Shown in pieces: positions 1 to 10,079 of a DNA stretch of 64,000 bases. The notes below the pieces were generated by a model. It saw nothing but the letters and a program-made list of their open reading frames with translations. It was not told the origin of the DNA and searched no databases. The stretch lies in assembly GCA_031308135.1 (NCBI GenBank), contig JAHLJT010009355.1, positions 9,349,074 to 9,413,073 of the forward strand. Reading direction: 5' to 3'. Each line of letters begins with the position of its first letter. Position 1 is the first letter of the stretch. The position numbers were made by a program, and so were the translations under genes. Origin of the DNA: Acheta domesticus. Taxonomy: Eukaryota; Arthropoda; Insecta; Orthoptera; Gryllidae.

Positions 1-38
1 CCTTTCTTAAAATACCATCATATTCGTCATTACTAACT

Positions 39-530
39 GAGAGAGGCCTGGGGAACATCACTACAACGCCTCTAACCGGGAGATCGTGGGATTCCAGTCC
101 AGGCGATCCGGAATTTTCGACACGAGCTAAATATCCAGGTCGAGTTCCTCCACTGTCAGGAGGAGAATTGTAGTGACCGGCTGGTCTGATCAGTAGTTCC
201 GGTGGTTTATCCGATCAATAGTACGGGTGTGCTGATGTAGTACCCTATCAAAAGAACCACAGATCGCGCGCACAATCTTTACTTAGTCATTCGTGTCTCC
301 ATCCCTCCCCTTGCATGCACTATCCTACCGTACAATTGGGGAACTTAGAGCTTGTCCTAGCTGGAGCGGTGAGCTGCTGTGGGAAGATACCTGAGGAGGA
401 AAAGCTTAAGCTGACCTGTAAGATAGCGCGGGATCTCTCATTCCAACACGGGGGGAATACCACCATCTCCCGGTGAGTGGCCTGCACAACACATACGGAA
501 CTAATGGCCGTAGCAGTTATCGTCATCAGA
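39..530 (+). repeat. SINE-like dispersed repeat, copy 1 of 3 (family A)
   Basis: This roughly 490-bp stretch is collinear with two others at about 36.7-37.3 kb and 50.4-50.95 kb. Shared landmarks in order are a head like GAGAGATGGCTCAGTG, a B-box-like GATTCCAGTCC, a 'ggaggagaatt.tag' block, a 'CCGATCAA' block, 'agcagtaccctaacaaa', 'gcttagagcttgtc', 'gggagatacctga' and a tail like 'ggaactaatgacc.agtagtt'. The tRNA-like head suggests a polymerase III-derived SINE. This copy is clearly diverged. No target-site duplication could be defined. Confidence 0.65.
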
Positions 531-734
531 ATCAATGATCGTAATTATCATCAATGTCTCCAACATCAGTGATTTTGTCTTTTGAACCGTTCCATCCCCA
601 TAAATTAGATATTTCACATTGAGTTTTTTTTTCTGGGTTTACTTATTCGCTTAAGGCATTTGCGAGGATGTTTTGCACACCCACGAGTAGATGTAGAAAT
701 CTCCCCCCGACTACGTATAAATGGATATTCAGCC

Positions 735-793
735 AAGTGGTTAGGTGGAAGAGCAGATCCTATGACACTATTTAAGCCATGTCAATATCAAGA

Positions 794-836
<43 letters not shown>
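735..836 (+). repeat. 3' end of a dispersed retroelement with (ATT)n tail (family C)
   Basis: The segment with 'gtggttaggtggaagagcag' followed by an ATT array is repeated at 22512-22605, where the tail reads 'aataaagac' and then (ATT)n. An AATAAA-like motif next to a simple repeat is typical of the 3' end of a non-LTR element. Here its tail runs into the same microsatellite that forms the tail of the minus-strand Dong-like copy. Confidence 0.5.
798..836. repeat. (ATT)n microsatellite
   Basis: About 13 ATT units. On the minus strand it is the (TAA)n tail of the Dong-like element that starts near 1390; on the plus strand it is the tail of the family C repeat. Confidence 0.95.
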
Positions 837-837
<1 letters not shown>

Positions 838-1390
838 CATTACATCACGACTAAATATATTATGAGTCGGCTCAATATAAAATCTACTCCAGGTTGCAAC
901 CAGCTACCTAAGGAGCAGATCCGGTGACTGTCAGTGACTCTACAATACTTTGCGCAAAATGTGGGCTGTTCCAAATAAAGCAATTTCTTGCACTTCCCAG
1001 TCCTTTGAATGACCTGGAAATTTAGCCAAATTCTTACGCGAATTTTGTGGAACAAATCCCTGAGCTCCGATAACTATCGGTACGACCTGCGCTTTTACAC
1101 CCCACATTCGCCTGATCTCGATTTCCAAACTCAAGGCCACAATTGTTTCTCCATTTCTCGAATAGCAATATCCGGTTTGTTTGCTGGTATCGTGCGATCT
1201 TGAATTTGTTGGTCGTATAGAGTCCAACAGATGTCACCGGTTTTGGTGAGTGTTCATACCCCTTGGGGCTTGTGTTAGGAAATTCAAGGGCGGTATAGAT
1301 CTGCCAGAGGAAGTAACTACATACCCTGTCGTGTCTTTCCAAGTATTCGGTCTTTGCTAGAATTGGACAAGCTAAGAAGATATGATCAAT
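837..1390 (-). pseudogene. Dong/R4-like LINE remnant, distal copy (broken endonuclease end)
   Basis: Read on the minus strand, the frames give pieces of the C-terminal end of a non-LTR retrotransposon with a restriction-like endonuclease. In order: TIDHIFLACPILAKTEYL with RHDRVCSY after it; then, after a frameshift, IPANKPDIAIRE, the endonuclease K/R-PD motif; then, in a third frame, RRMWGVKAQVVPIVIGAQG; then ALFGTAHILRKVL and a stop at 940-942. The stretch expected to carry the second acidic residue of the nuclease is missing, so an internal deletion is likely. The copy is 5' truncated exactly at a TAA array (1391-1432) and its 3' untranslated region ends in another. Assignment to the R4/Dong group, known for TAA-repeat insertion, rests on remembered family traits. 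Confidence 0.65.
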
Positions 1391-1432
1391 GGTTGTTGTT
1401 TTTATTATTATTATTATTGTTATTATTGTTGT
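1391..1432. repeat. Imperfect TTA microsatellite between two LINE copies
   Basis: TTA/TTG units. On the minus strand this is the 3' tail of the proximal LINE copy and at the same time the boundary of the truncated distal copy. Confidence 0.9.
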
Positions 1433-2023
1433 TTGACTTTTGCACTTCTCCCACGCGGGGGGGGGGAACATTCACCTGCCACTAGTGTTGCTGTGGCTAG
1501 GCTAACTCGCACGGCTCCGGTGAGCAAGTATCGAGCGAGATCTGTGTATTTTCTCTTAGGTCCTTCCATACTACATGTCAGACATATCAGTAATAGTTTT
1601 CCTCACAATGCGACATGTATCCAGAATGATAGCTTTTTGAATTGATGCCAGTACATGCTTTATATTTAGTTCCTGTAGCTGTTTAATGAGCGATTTTGTT
1701 ACTATCCCGGTGGTAGAAATTGTCAGGGGACGGATATGCACTTTTTCAACCTTTCAAATCTTCTTGATCTCTTCCGCAAGTTCTCGGTATTTTGATATCT
1801 TATTGGAATATGCTGAGTGGAGATTATGTGCTAATGGAACTGTGATGTCGATGATGGTGACTTCCTTTCTGATTTTATGTAGCACTGTAATATCTGGCCT
1901 GTTTGCAGTGATGGTCTTGTCTGTTCTAATCTCCCTATCCCAGTACATTTTCGCGGATTCATTTTTGAAGACTAGAGGAGGTTGGTATTGATAGTACGGC
2001 ACGCTTTCTACGTTAAGATGTTC
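1433..2023 (-). pseudogene. Dong/R4-like LINE remnant, proximal copy
   Basis: The minus strand encodes the C-terminus of a non-LTR element with a restriction-like endonuclease. TANRPDITVLHK carries the PD motif, EVTIIDITVPL the following acidic residue, and KYRELAEEIKKI the conserved lysine region. An in-frame TGA stands where copies usually have Trp, after which the frame continues as KVEKVHIRPLTISTTG and ILDTCRIVRK to a stop at 1571-1573. The rest is 3' untranslated region ending in the TAA tail. The upstream end stops at a second TTA array (2024-2090), so this copy is also 5' truncated inside TAA repeats. It is not functional. Confidence 0.7.
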
Positions 2024-2090
2024 TTTTTATTGTTATTGTTATTATTATTGTTATTATTATTGTTGTTATTATTATTATTTCTAATAATTC
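2024..2090. repeat. Imperfect TTA/TTG microsatellite
   Basis: About 20 triplets of TTA with TTG interruptions, directly upstream (minus-strand sense) of the proximal LINE remnant. It is probably the original insertion target. Confidence 0.9.
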
Positions 2091-2229
2091 CGATTTTTTC
2101 CCCTTTTAGTGCGGATGGGATTTGTCTCTCCCCTAACAACACGCGACATATTGCTTTATTGTTTTCGTTATCCTTTAATATCTGGCATGCTCCCTCCCCC
2201 TAAGATGTCGCTGTTCGATTCCTAAGACA

Positions 2230-2545
2230 TTTTGATTTCAGTCCGAATGTCGCCACATCGGAAATCCCGCAATGCAGCGATAAAAACAGGGCCTGCCCCT
2301 CGCCCCCAGCTGCTTTCACCGCGCGCACGGAGCGCCGCATCCAGCGCCCCGCGGCCGCTGCTAAGTAGCTCTCGCAGCCACCGCAGACGCAATTTCTCCC
2401 CCGGCGCTGAATGGCCACAATATCCCGTTCGAAAACGTGTTTACCCAGCGGAAGAAAGGGGTCGGCGCCCCCCGGCGTTCACGCACCCGCCGCCCCTCGC
2501 GCGCCCAGACGCCCTCTCCGCCCCTTGCACTTGCCGCGCACGGGG
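2230..2545. promoter_or_regulatory. CpG island
   Basis: GC-rich with many CpG dinucleotides in an AT-rich context. Open frames cross it on both strands but are rich in Arg, Pro and Ala and look compositional. Its right edge merges into the first unit of the 270-bp tandem repeat. Confidence 0.5.
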
Positions 2546-3304
2546 CAGGACCCGAAAATTTTACGCTTTTGAAAATGGGTTGTAAGTTTCTCTGGATTAT
2601 TGGCAACGAACTCAGAAAAAATATAAAAGTATAAAAGAATGTAATCATAAAAAACAGAAAAAGTCTTGTTAGCAAAATATATTCGAAAACAATGAATAAA
2701 GGGGGCTGATATTATTTGGGCATATCTATAGCATGAATGACTATAGACTGACGAAAAATTGTGTCAAGTAAGAAAATTCTTTCAAGTAAATTGTTTTAAG
2801 AGAAAGCGCACGGGACAGGACTCGAAAACTTTACCCTTTTGAAATTGGGTAGTAAGTTTTTCTGGATTATTGGCAACGAACTCAGAAAAAATATAAAAGT
2901 ATAAAAGAATGTAAACGTAAAAAACAGAAAAAGTCTTGTTAGCAAAATATATTCGAAAACAATGAATCAAGGGGGCTGATATTATTTGGCCATATCTATA
3001 GCATGAATGACTATACACCGACGAAAAATTGTGTCAAGTAAGAAAATTGTTTCAAGTAAATTGTTTTAAGAGAAAGCGCACGGGGCAGGACTCGAAAACT
3101 TTACCCTTTTGAAAATGGGTAGTAAGTTTCTCTGGATTATTGGGAACGAACTCAGAAAAAATAGAAAATTATAAAAGAATGTAAACGTAAAAAACAGAAA
3201 AAGTCTTGTAAGCAAAATATATTCGAGAGCTATGAATAAAGGAGATTGATATTATTTGGGCATATCTATAGCATGGATGACTATAGACTGCCGAAAAATA
3301 GTTT
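2536..3304. repeat. 270-bp tandem repeat, about 2.8 copies
   Basis: Three units start at 2536, 2806 and 3076, each with GCGCACGGG(G/A)CAGGA, and run collinearly through 'ttctctggattattgg' and 'agtcttgttagcaaaat'. The first two periods are both exactly 270 bp. The third unit breaks off near 3300. Units differ by only a few substitutions, so the expansion is recent. AT-rich apart from the 15-bp GC-rich start of each unit. Confidence 0.95.
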
Positions 3305-4320
3305 GTGAGAGAAGTCAACAGTACAATAGTACGAATACAAGAAGTGCAAAAAATATACGGAAATAAATAGTATGGAAAACTATGGGTGGATATATAATTT
3401 AAAAAAAGGTTAACTTGAAAATATTCTAAAGTAGAGAAGAAAATAAAATTGGCACAAGGTGTTCCAGGAGAAGTAATGGAAGAGTGAAAGAATTTTGGAG
3501 AGAGCTGGAAAGAAAACATCAAAGCTCGAAGAATGGTAACTGTCACGTGGTCCCTACAACAATGGCACTTCTAAATCATTTATACTCGTATTTTCATTAA
3601 CGGTAATCAGGAGAAGATTAGGAAAAGTGTGCGCCTAGTAGAATTCCTGACGTTCTTATTTCGAAGAAGTTTGACTTATTGAATGCTCCTTTTTAATTGT
3701 CCTCCGCTCGTGCATTTGTTATTCTGAATAATCTCTAACATTAAAAAATGGTTAATCTAACCTCAGAATATTCTAATCACGTAAAGAAATTTAAAATTTC
3801 CCAATTTCGGAAAAACCACAATTAGCATCATGTTACAGTAACAGAATCCTAAATGCATTAAATTCTCTACAAATCGGATCCACTTTATTTTGGGCGGACT
3901 CAGATAATTTGTATGAAGATACTAGTATAAGAATAATGTACATATAGTTTTCATTTATTCGGGCAAACAATTTACAGCACCTTGATCTATTAAGGTGCAA
4001 GTATCCAGATTAAACATATGTTGTTTTAATAATTGTAGTATGCGAATACAAACAATTACTTGTGGTTGCAAAGTACGTAAGACGCTTTCTTTATGAAAAT
4101 AGAAAAGAAAAATTGGTTTCCGCTTTTGAAATGTATAGAAGACCTGCATCTTCGAGTTCCCGGTTCTAACTCAATGTATTACATTTATTAAGCTTAACTT
4201 CTGTTAAAAAATATCATCTTCCAAACTCTCACTCGCGTTGTTGTACGTGTTCAAGGAAACTTACAAATTCATTAGAGTTAGTGCATCGTGGTTTTCAACG
4301 CCCATCCCTTGCTAGTCTAA
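3305..4320. other. AT-rich stretch, no gene seen
   Basis: Short open frames only. A 125-codon minus-strand frame at 3169-3546 overlaps the tandem repeat and has no recognisable domain. Confidence 0.5.
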
Positions 4321-4455
4321 ATGTCAGTACCTGCCTGCCTCTCCTTCAGCCTGAGTTTTCTCTCCCTGCTCAGATGCACGAGCAGCGACCAGTATAGCAC
4401 TCCGTACCTGGTCTCACATCCGCACGAGTCTCTCGCTACACCAGAGACGTACGCG
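4321..4455 (+). CDS. Possible first coding exon with signal-peptide-like start
   Basis: ATG with A at -3 opens a 45-codon frame, MSVPACLSFSLSFLSLLR onward, whose first 18 residues are hydrophobic and signal-peptide-like. It ends at a strong donor-like GTAAGA at 4456, in phase 0. It sits at the left edge of a GC-rich patch. The product is not recognised. A chance frame is quite possible; no matching acceptor exon was found. Confidence 0.25.
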
Positions 4456-4830
4456 GTAAGACTGTGGACGCGGTCCCGTTTAAATATAATTTGCCAGGGC
4501 GCGTAGGCGGATTCCCCTTCCCCCCCCGCGCCTCCCAGGGGGAGGGCAGGGTGGGAGCGCTTATTTAATATTTGAACCCCCGCAAGTAAACTTGACGGCG
4601 GCCCGCCTTCCTCCTCAGAACAAATTAACTCTCTCGCCCATTGTCCTGATTGATTTAACGAGACCGTCCGGTGTTCCCGATGTGTACACAGGAGCCCGCG
4701 CTGACCATTGTTATTTCATTAACAAGGCGAGGGAAAAATTCTCAGATGTGAGGGGGTGAGCCTGGACGGAGGAGACTCGCCCGCCACCGCGTCTCGCCCC
4801 CCTCCGTGGCTCCGTATGCGGAAAACGAAG
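4456..4830. promoter_or_regulatory. CpG island with enhancer-like core
   Basis: Within this GC-rich patch, 4610-4740 is less GC-rich and dense in factor-like motifs: TGATTGATTT, CCATTGTT at 4705-4712 and AACAAGG at 4722-4728. The last two are SOX-type motifs in inverted orientation. No coding evidence. An enhancer role is inference. Confidence 0.4.
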
Positions 4831-5099
4831 CCGTGCCTTTTTTAATTTTTTTTTTTATTTTTATTTTAGAGCTTGCGAGGAAGGGAGGATTTTTTTAAAT
4901 TATTGGATGTAACCTGATGGAAACCCTTGGGGTTCGGTTTGTTTGCGGCGTCCGAGTTGGCGGCGGCGGTGTTGCGAAGTCTCTTGCCGGCAGAGTCTCT
5001 GCAGCTTCGTTCGCGTTGCAGGGATTCCATCCACGCGACTTGGGAGATCAGCTAACACTCTGTTACTTCGCCTACGGTTTTTCTTCAACTTAAGCAAAC

Positions 5100-5510
5100 A
5101 GATTTGCCCTCTTCAATTAATTAAAAATAAAACAGAGGTTGTGTTTAAAATTCCTCCAAAGTCATTCGACCTATTCAAATCCCATAGGCTTCTCACTCTT
5201 AATGTGTGATTGCATGAATTTAAAATATTACCAATTGTCAATTAATGTTTGTTTGAAGAATATTCTTTGAGAAATTAGACCTCGAGTCATAAAATATTTC
5301 TTATTTGTCTGTTGAACTGCTCTTTCATAGCAACTCCTCGTGAATAGTCGGTAAATAAGTCATAAAATAATTCATATCGTCAAGTTGTTGATTGGTATTG
5401 CAAATATTGATTTAAATTTTAGAATGCACTCAAGTTCTCCCTTTAGATTATATATTAGAAATATTCTGTTGTACATTTGTTTAATCATTTTCTATGAAAG
5501 ATGAAGTTTC
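5100..5510. other. AT-rich stretch, nothing seen
   Basis: No frame, repeat or structured element was recognised between the 5.0-kb GC patch and the SINE. Confidence 0.5.
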
Positions 5511-5514
5511 TATG

Positions 5515-5729
5515 TCGGCCCCATGGACGAGATCGCTAAAGTAGGTAGTGTAGTTATCTCGGACCGTGGGGTCATGGATTCGAGTTTCGCCTCGGGCATG
5601 ATTGTATGTGTTCGTTCTTTCACCCCTTATCATCACCATATCGTCTCATCCTCATACTATAACGTTACATCCAATAGTGGTCGCTAATGACCTAGTAGTT
5701 GATGCGATATTAAATAACAAACAAACAAA
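5515..5729 (+). repeat. tRNA-derived SINE, copy 1 of 2 (family B)
   Basis: Collinear with 28474-28689. The head 'gacgagatcgctaaag' resembles the A-box half of a Leu/Ser tRNA and GGATTCGAGTTTCGCC is a B box. The body holds 'gttcgttctttcacccctta' and 'gctaatgacct', and the tail is A-rich (AAATAACAAACAAACAAAA). Total length about 215 bp, as expected for a SINE. Confidence 0.75.
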
Positions 5730-5734
5730 ATCCT

Positions 5735-7880
5735 TTCTGTAGTCACATTTCCAAAGTGATTTCATGCCTAATCTCGCATGAAATCTTTTCTTGAAAATAA
5801 AAATGCTATTGATATTACTGATTAATAATGGTCATTAATAAATACAACTTCTTATCTCAATGTCTTCGAAGTGTGGTGTTATTAACACAACTAATTATCA
5901 TTTTGTTTTTGTTTCTCAGTGTGAAGCTCTCTCTACAGCTAAACTCGAATATTCTTCCTTTTCATAACCACTTAGAAATTTACGTTATAAATCGTATACC
6001 TAGTCTTCGAAAAATCTTGAATAGATTGCAACTTTTCACTAATGTGCGGAATCTGATACCTACACAACAAATGATGTGTATCTCGTCTAAGAAGGTGGGA
6101 GTCTTCTGTAATCGTAATCTATCATAATCTATTACAATCGTAACAGTGGACGTAATAATGTTCGAACAAAAATTGAGACAGTAATCGCAGCCTTAATTGA
6201 GAATATAACGTCATTGCTCATTCGGATTATTGTTCGTGGTCATGAGTCATTAAAGTAATAGCAGTTGATTACATTTGATTGCAATTTTGATTGCAATCAT
6301 AATTTTAATCAGCAGAAAATTACTAGTTGTAAACTTTTTAATCACAACTCTCTCGAACTGTGAATGTTCAAGGACGATACTCAAGATTCCATTTCAATTG
6401 TTGTACCGCGAACCTTGAATGTTTTTCTTCATATATGTATTGTTAATTAAGAATGCAGGATTCGGAAACTTCGAAGAACCAAAACTCGAAGAGTTTTAAG
6501 AAAGTGAAACCATGTAGTACTCGTGCAAGAAGTTTTTATAACATATCAAAATAGACATCACTTTGAGGACTGTACATGAATCTGTGTGTTTATTCTAGAA
6601 TAATTCGGACGTCTTTGGACTTCGAACAAGTACATAAAAAGTTCTGGGTATAAAAATATAAAACTATCATTTTTTCAACAATAATTATTTACTTACTGTT
6701 TACTTCGTGTTGATTAAAAGGTGTAAAAATTGTAAAATATTATCTTAAAGAAACTTTGAAGTAGCAATCGAACAAATACAAATACTCTTGTAATCTAATC
6801 TCTTAATATTGAGCAACAAAATGTATTTAATTATGCTCATTGTTTTATTATTATTCAATTCAATTTTATTAATGAACTCGTATGATGAAACTGAATAGAG
6901 GCCTTCTGCCGAGACAGTTTTGGCAACAAAGAGGTACCTAGTCCCATTCAGTATTGAGCACACGCGATATTCTCCGTATCTCTCATCTTTCAAAGCGCAA
7001 AATACTACTTTTAACTGCGGAGGTCCACCTGCTGGCAGACGATCTACTTCTCTGGGTCACCGGGCTCTTTCACAATGACACTCGACCACAACAGCTGACC
7101 TATTAGCGGTTTAGCTAACCAGTGGTTATTTTTTGTGCAGATGTCCGGTAGGCAGGTAGCAGAGCGTCAACTGTTGGCTGCTGCATGTCATGGACTTTAC
7201 GAGTTCAATGAATCTTTTGATTCATGAGATGGAAGGAAGAGTAAGTACGAACTGAGTCTATAAGAACTGTTAATAATAAGGGAAACGCTACAAAAAAATA
7301 CATAAATAAGGACAGTTATGGAGATGTCAGGAGATTAATTGAAAATGATTATAAGAAAGTTATTAAACACGGAGTATACTGGAATACTTTCAAATGAATT
7401 CACAATTATCTTACTCTCAATTATAGTACTTGTTCACTACGGTTTACAATTACACTAGGTCATTAATACATTTCATATTTAGTTTGGAGAAGGTTTAGTG
7501 AAATGAAAGTACGTTACTCGACTTTTATATGAACCGTTAGAACTTCAGGAATTCTAAATGATTTTTGTAATTTACTTTGAAGGTCAAACGTTGAGAAAAA
7601 ACTGGCTTTAAAGAAATATTTGACTAGTTTGAGAAGATCATGAGCATATTCATTCATATTTTACTCAAGTCCTCGGTAAATTTTCTACAATTCCCAGCAA
7701 TCAAAAAATGTCTGTATATTAAAACCAAGGACGCGTTTTGATTTGACCGAGCAGTAAGAAGACATTTTTATTAGAATGTTCCTCTCCCTGCATTTTCGAC
7801 ATAAAAATCTCTGACGTATATGACATACGTTAATTCGAACCCGCGAACATTAAACCCTTAAAGGAAGCCTCATTTCGTAC
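5735..7880. other. AT-rich stretch, mostly featureless
   Basis: No convincing gene. At 7141-7227 a 28-codon frame, MSGRQVAERQLLAAACHGLY onward, follows an acceptor-like TTTTTTGTGCAG. It could be a small exon but has no further support. The 82-codon minus frame at 6745-6993 is not recognised. Confidence 0.4.
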
Positions 7881-8200
7881 CGCACGCCATTTGGCAGCGA
7901 ACGTCCTTGTGCTTCCTAGTTTCGCAGACCGCTTACAAACACTCGTGCGTGCTCACACTCGTCACAAAAAAAAAAGAATTCACATATAGAAACGGAGCAA
8001 CTCGTAATTACGCGATTTGGAGACGCGGGCGGCGGCGGAGCAGATGGCACTCATTAGGCGCAATTTGAGATAATGGCGCACTCGATTGATACCGCCGTCA
8101 ATTTCGCGTAAGGGTCGATATTCTCGGGATACGGGCGCCCGTATTCTTCAGATCAATTGCAGATGGCACTAGTGGCGCGGGTTGGCGTGTTGCAATTGTC
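7880..8200. promoter_or_regulatory. Enhancer-like GC patch with repeated E-box word
   Basis: The 12-bp word GCAGATGGCACT occurs twice (8040-8051 and 8159-8170), each containing the E-box CAGATG. Around and between them are CTCATTAG, GAGATAAT and GATCAATTG, which resemble homeodomain and GATA-type sites. No open frame of note. Regulatory function is inference. Confidence 0.4.
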
Positions 8201-8229
8201 ACCGCTCTAGTTATGAATTCATTGTTGTA

Positions 8230-9320
8230 AATGCTCTTTAGGATTCCAGACGCGTGGCTTGTTATCCGATGACTCACGTTCTTCAGCGTGGTTTTTTAGT
8301 TGTTTGTCTGCTTTGCCGGAGTTTGTGATGCACGTTCAATGTTCTTCTGAGTTAGAACAAGTAGTGAGTGCGTACGATGAGTGTTGTGAACTCTGAGGAA
8401 ATTCGAGAGATTCTAGTAATATTTCTTAATTGCAAAGCATTTTGTAAACAATTTATTTTCTGAGAATTTTAAGAATTGTTCTAGTTGTTTTTCATCCATG
8501 TCACGACGCATCTCAGATTTCATGCAAGAAATTGAAATTTGTTCACCATAATATTCAGTTTTTTCACGATATATTGGACTTCTTAGTAATTTCCCTTTAT
8601 GTTTCGTCTTTCTGACCAACTCGCTCGTTAAAAGTCGATATTTCTTTCTGACCTGATATCATAATCAGTCTGTTAATGCCTCTATCTATTGTCTTTGTTT
8701 TTCTATTCATATTTTAGGATATTTTTATGTACTTTAATAAAGTTAAACCATTTGTTGCTCGTCTGAATATAGGTAATAATGGAATATGTCTTCTAGTTTA
8801 AATTATAAGAAACTTACTGTTGTTAATTAATGAATATAGACATTCAAAAGATAAAATCAGCTTTATCATACGTGTGCAAGAAAGCTTATCACTGTTATCA
8901 TTTCTTTAGGTTACAAATTGCGCAATAAACAAATTGCGTCTCATGAAGCAGATTTTTTGCAAATTTCGAACTGAATAAAATTGTGCAGTGATTGGATTTT
9001 CTCACCTGATCGTTCTCATGTGAGCGATAATTTAAGAATCAATAATGTAACTAATAATTATTTTTCTTGTTCAAAATTATATTTTGTATCGGAGGCAAGT
9101 CAGAAATTATTCACTCGGCCATCAAACCGTAGATGACAATTATGTGATGAATTATTTCGTAATAGTTCTCAGGAGTTATCTTCCCATATATCTACAGAAC
9201 GTTTCTTCAGAATCTCGCAATATTTACCTCTTCACATATTTCATTAGTGCCTAGAATCAGGTTTCCAAAAACGTTCACGCCCACTTACCTCGTCTAAATG
9301 CAAAAGGATTAAGTTATCTT
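8230..9320. other. AT-rich stretch, nothing seen
   Basis: Only short chance frames; no repeats or promoter-like composition. Confidence 0.5.
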
Positions 9321-9479
9321 TTATGCGCAGAATTACCTCGTTGTGTACGAAATTTGACGCCAACCCTACGTTAATTTTCACACAGACTCGTCAAGCCACT
9401 GTGACTACAATTTGTAAAGTTGGCAGGCAACATTCTCCACGTGAGAAAATCCATTTCGCAGACGGTGGCAACCTTGTTA

Positions 9480-9960
9480 ACCGACTGCAGCGCGCAGGAA
9501 GTACGCCCGCCTCACCGGCCGGCGGGGGCGGCGGGGGCGGCGGGGGCAGCGGGCAGGGGCGGCCGGCGGGGACGGCGGGCAGGGGCGGCCGGCGGGGGCG
9601 TTGGGGGCGTTGGGGGCGGCGGGGGCGTTGGGGGCGGCGGGGGCGGCGGGGGCGGCGGGGGCGGCGGGGGCGGCGGCGGCGGCGGGGGCGGCGGGGGCGG
9701 CGGGGGCGGCGGGGGCGGGGGGGCGTTGGGGGCGGCGGGGGCGGCGGGGGCGGCGGGGGCGGGGGGGCGGCGGGGGCGGCGGGGGCGGCGGGGGCGGCGG
9801 GGGCGGCGGCGGGGGCGGCGGGGGCTGGGACGGAGGCGGCGTGGCGGCGGCGCCCCCTTGCATCGAGAAGCAGATATTTAGCGCAGAATGCCTTTGTCTT
9901 GAGGGGCCGCGCCGGCCGGCGGAGATGAAAGAAAAAGTACGAATTCACTTTTCATGCGCG
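9480..9960. promoter_or_regulatory. CpG-rich island containing a G-rich minisatellite
   Basis: The non-repetitive flanks (9480-9517 and 9835-9960) are CpG-rich and the centre is the 9-bp repeat. The open frames on both strands (up to 262 codons) are translations of the repeat as Gly/Arg/Ala or Pro/Ala/Arg runs and are not taken as genes. Confidence 0.5.
9518..9832. repeat. G-rich minisatellite, 9-bp unit GGCGGGGGC
   Basis: Around 310 bp of near-perfect 9-bp units with GTTGGGGGC variants and a few GGC insertions. Runs of five G at regular spacing make strong G-quadruplex potential on the plus strand. The unit length is a multiple of three, which keeps frames open by composition alone. Confidence 0.95.
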
Positions 9961-10079
9961 CCGAGGTTAGGGTTCGCAGTATATCTGCCCCTCCGCCGCC
10001 GCCATGACTCGGTCGCCGGCTGGTGCTCGATGGCGCCACCCTCGCTTGCTCTGCCTCCGCCGCCACCACCACCTCGTTC

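Noticed and set aside
3169..3546. 125-codon minus frame
   Set aside because: Half of it is tandem-repeat unit and the rest AT-rich; aromatic-rich low-complexity translation.
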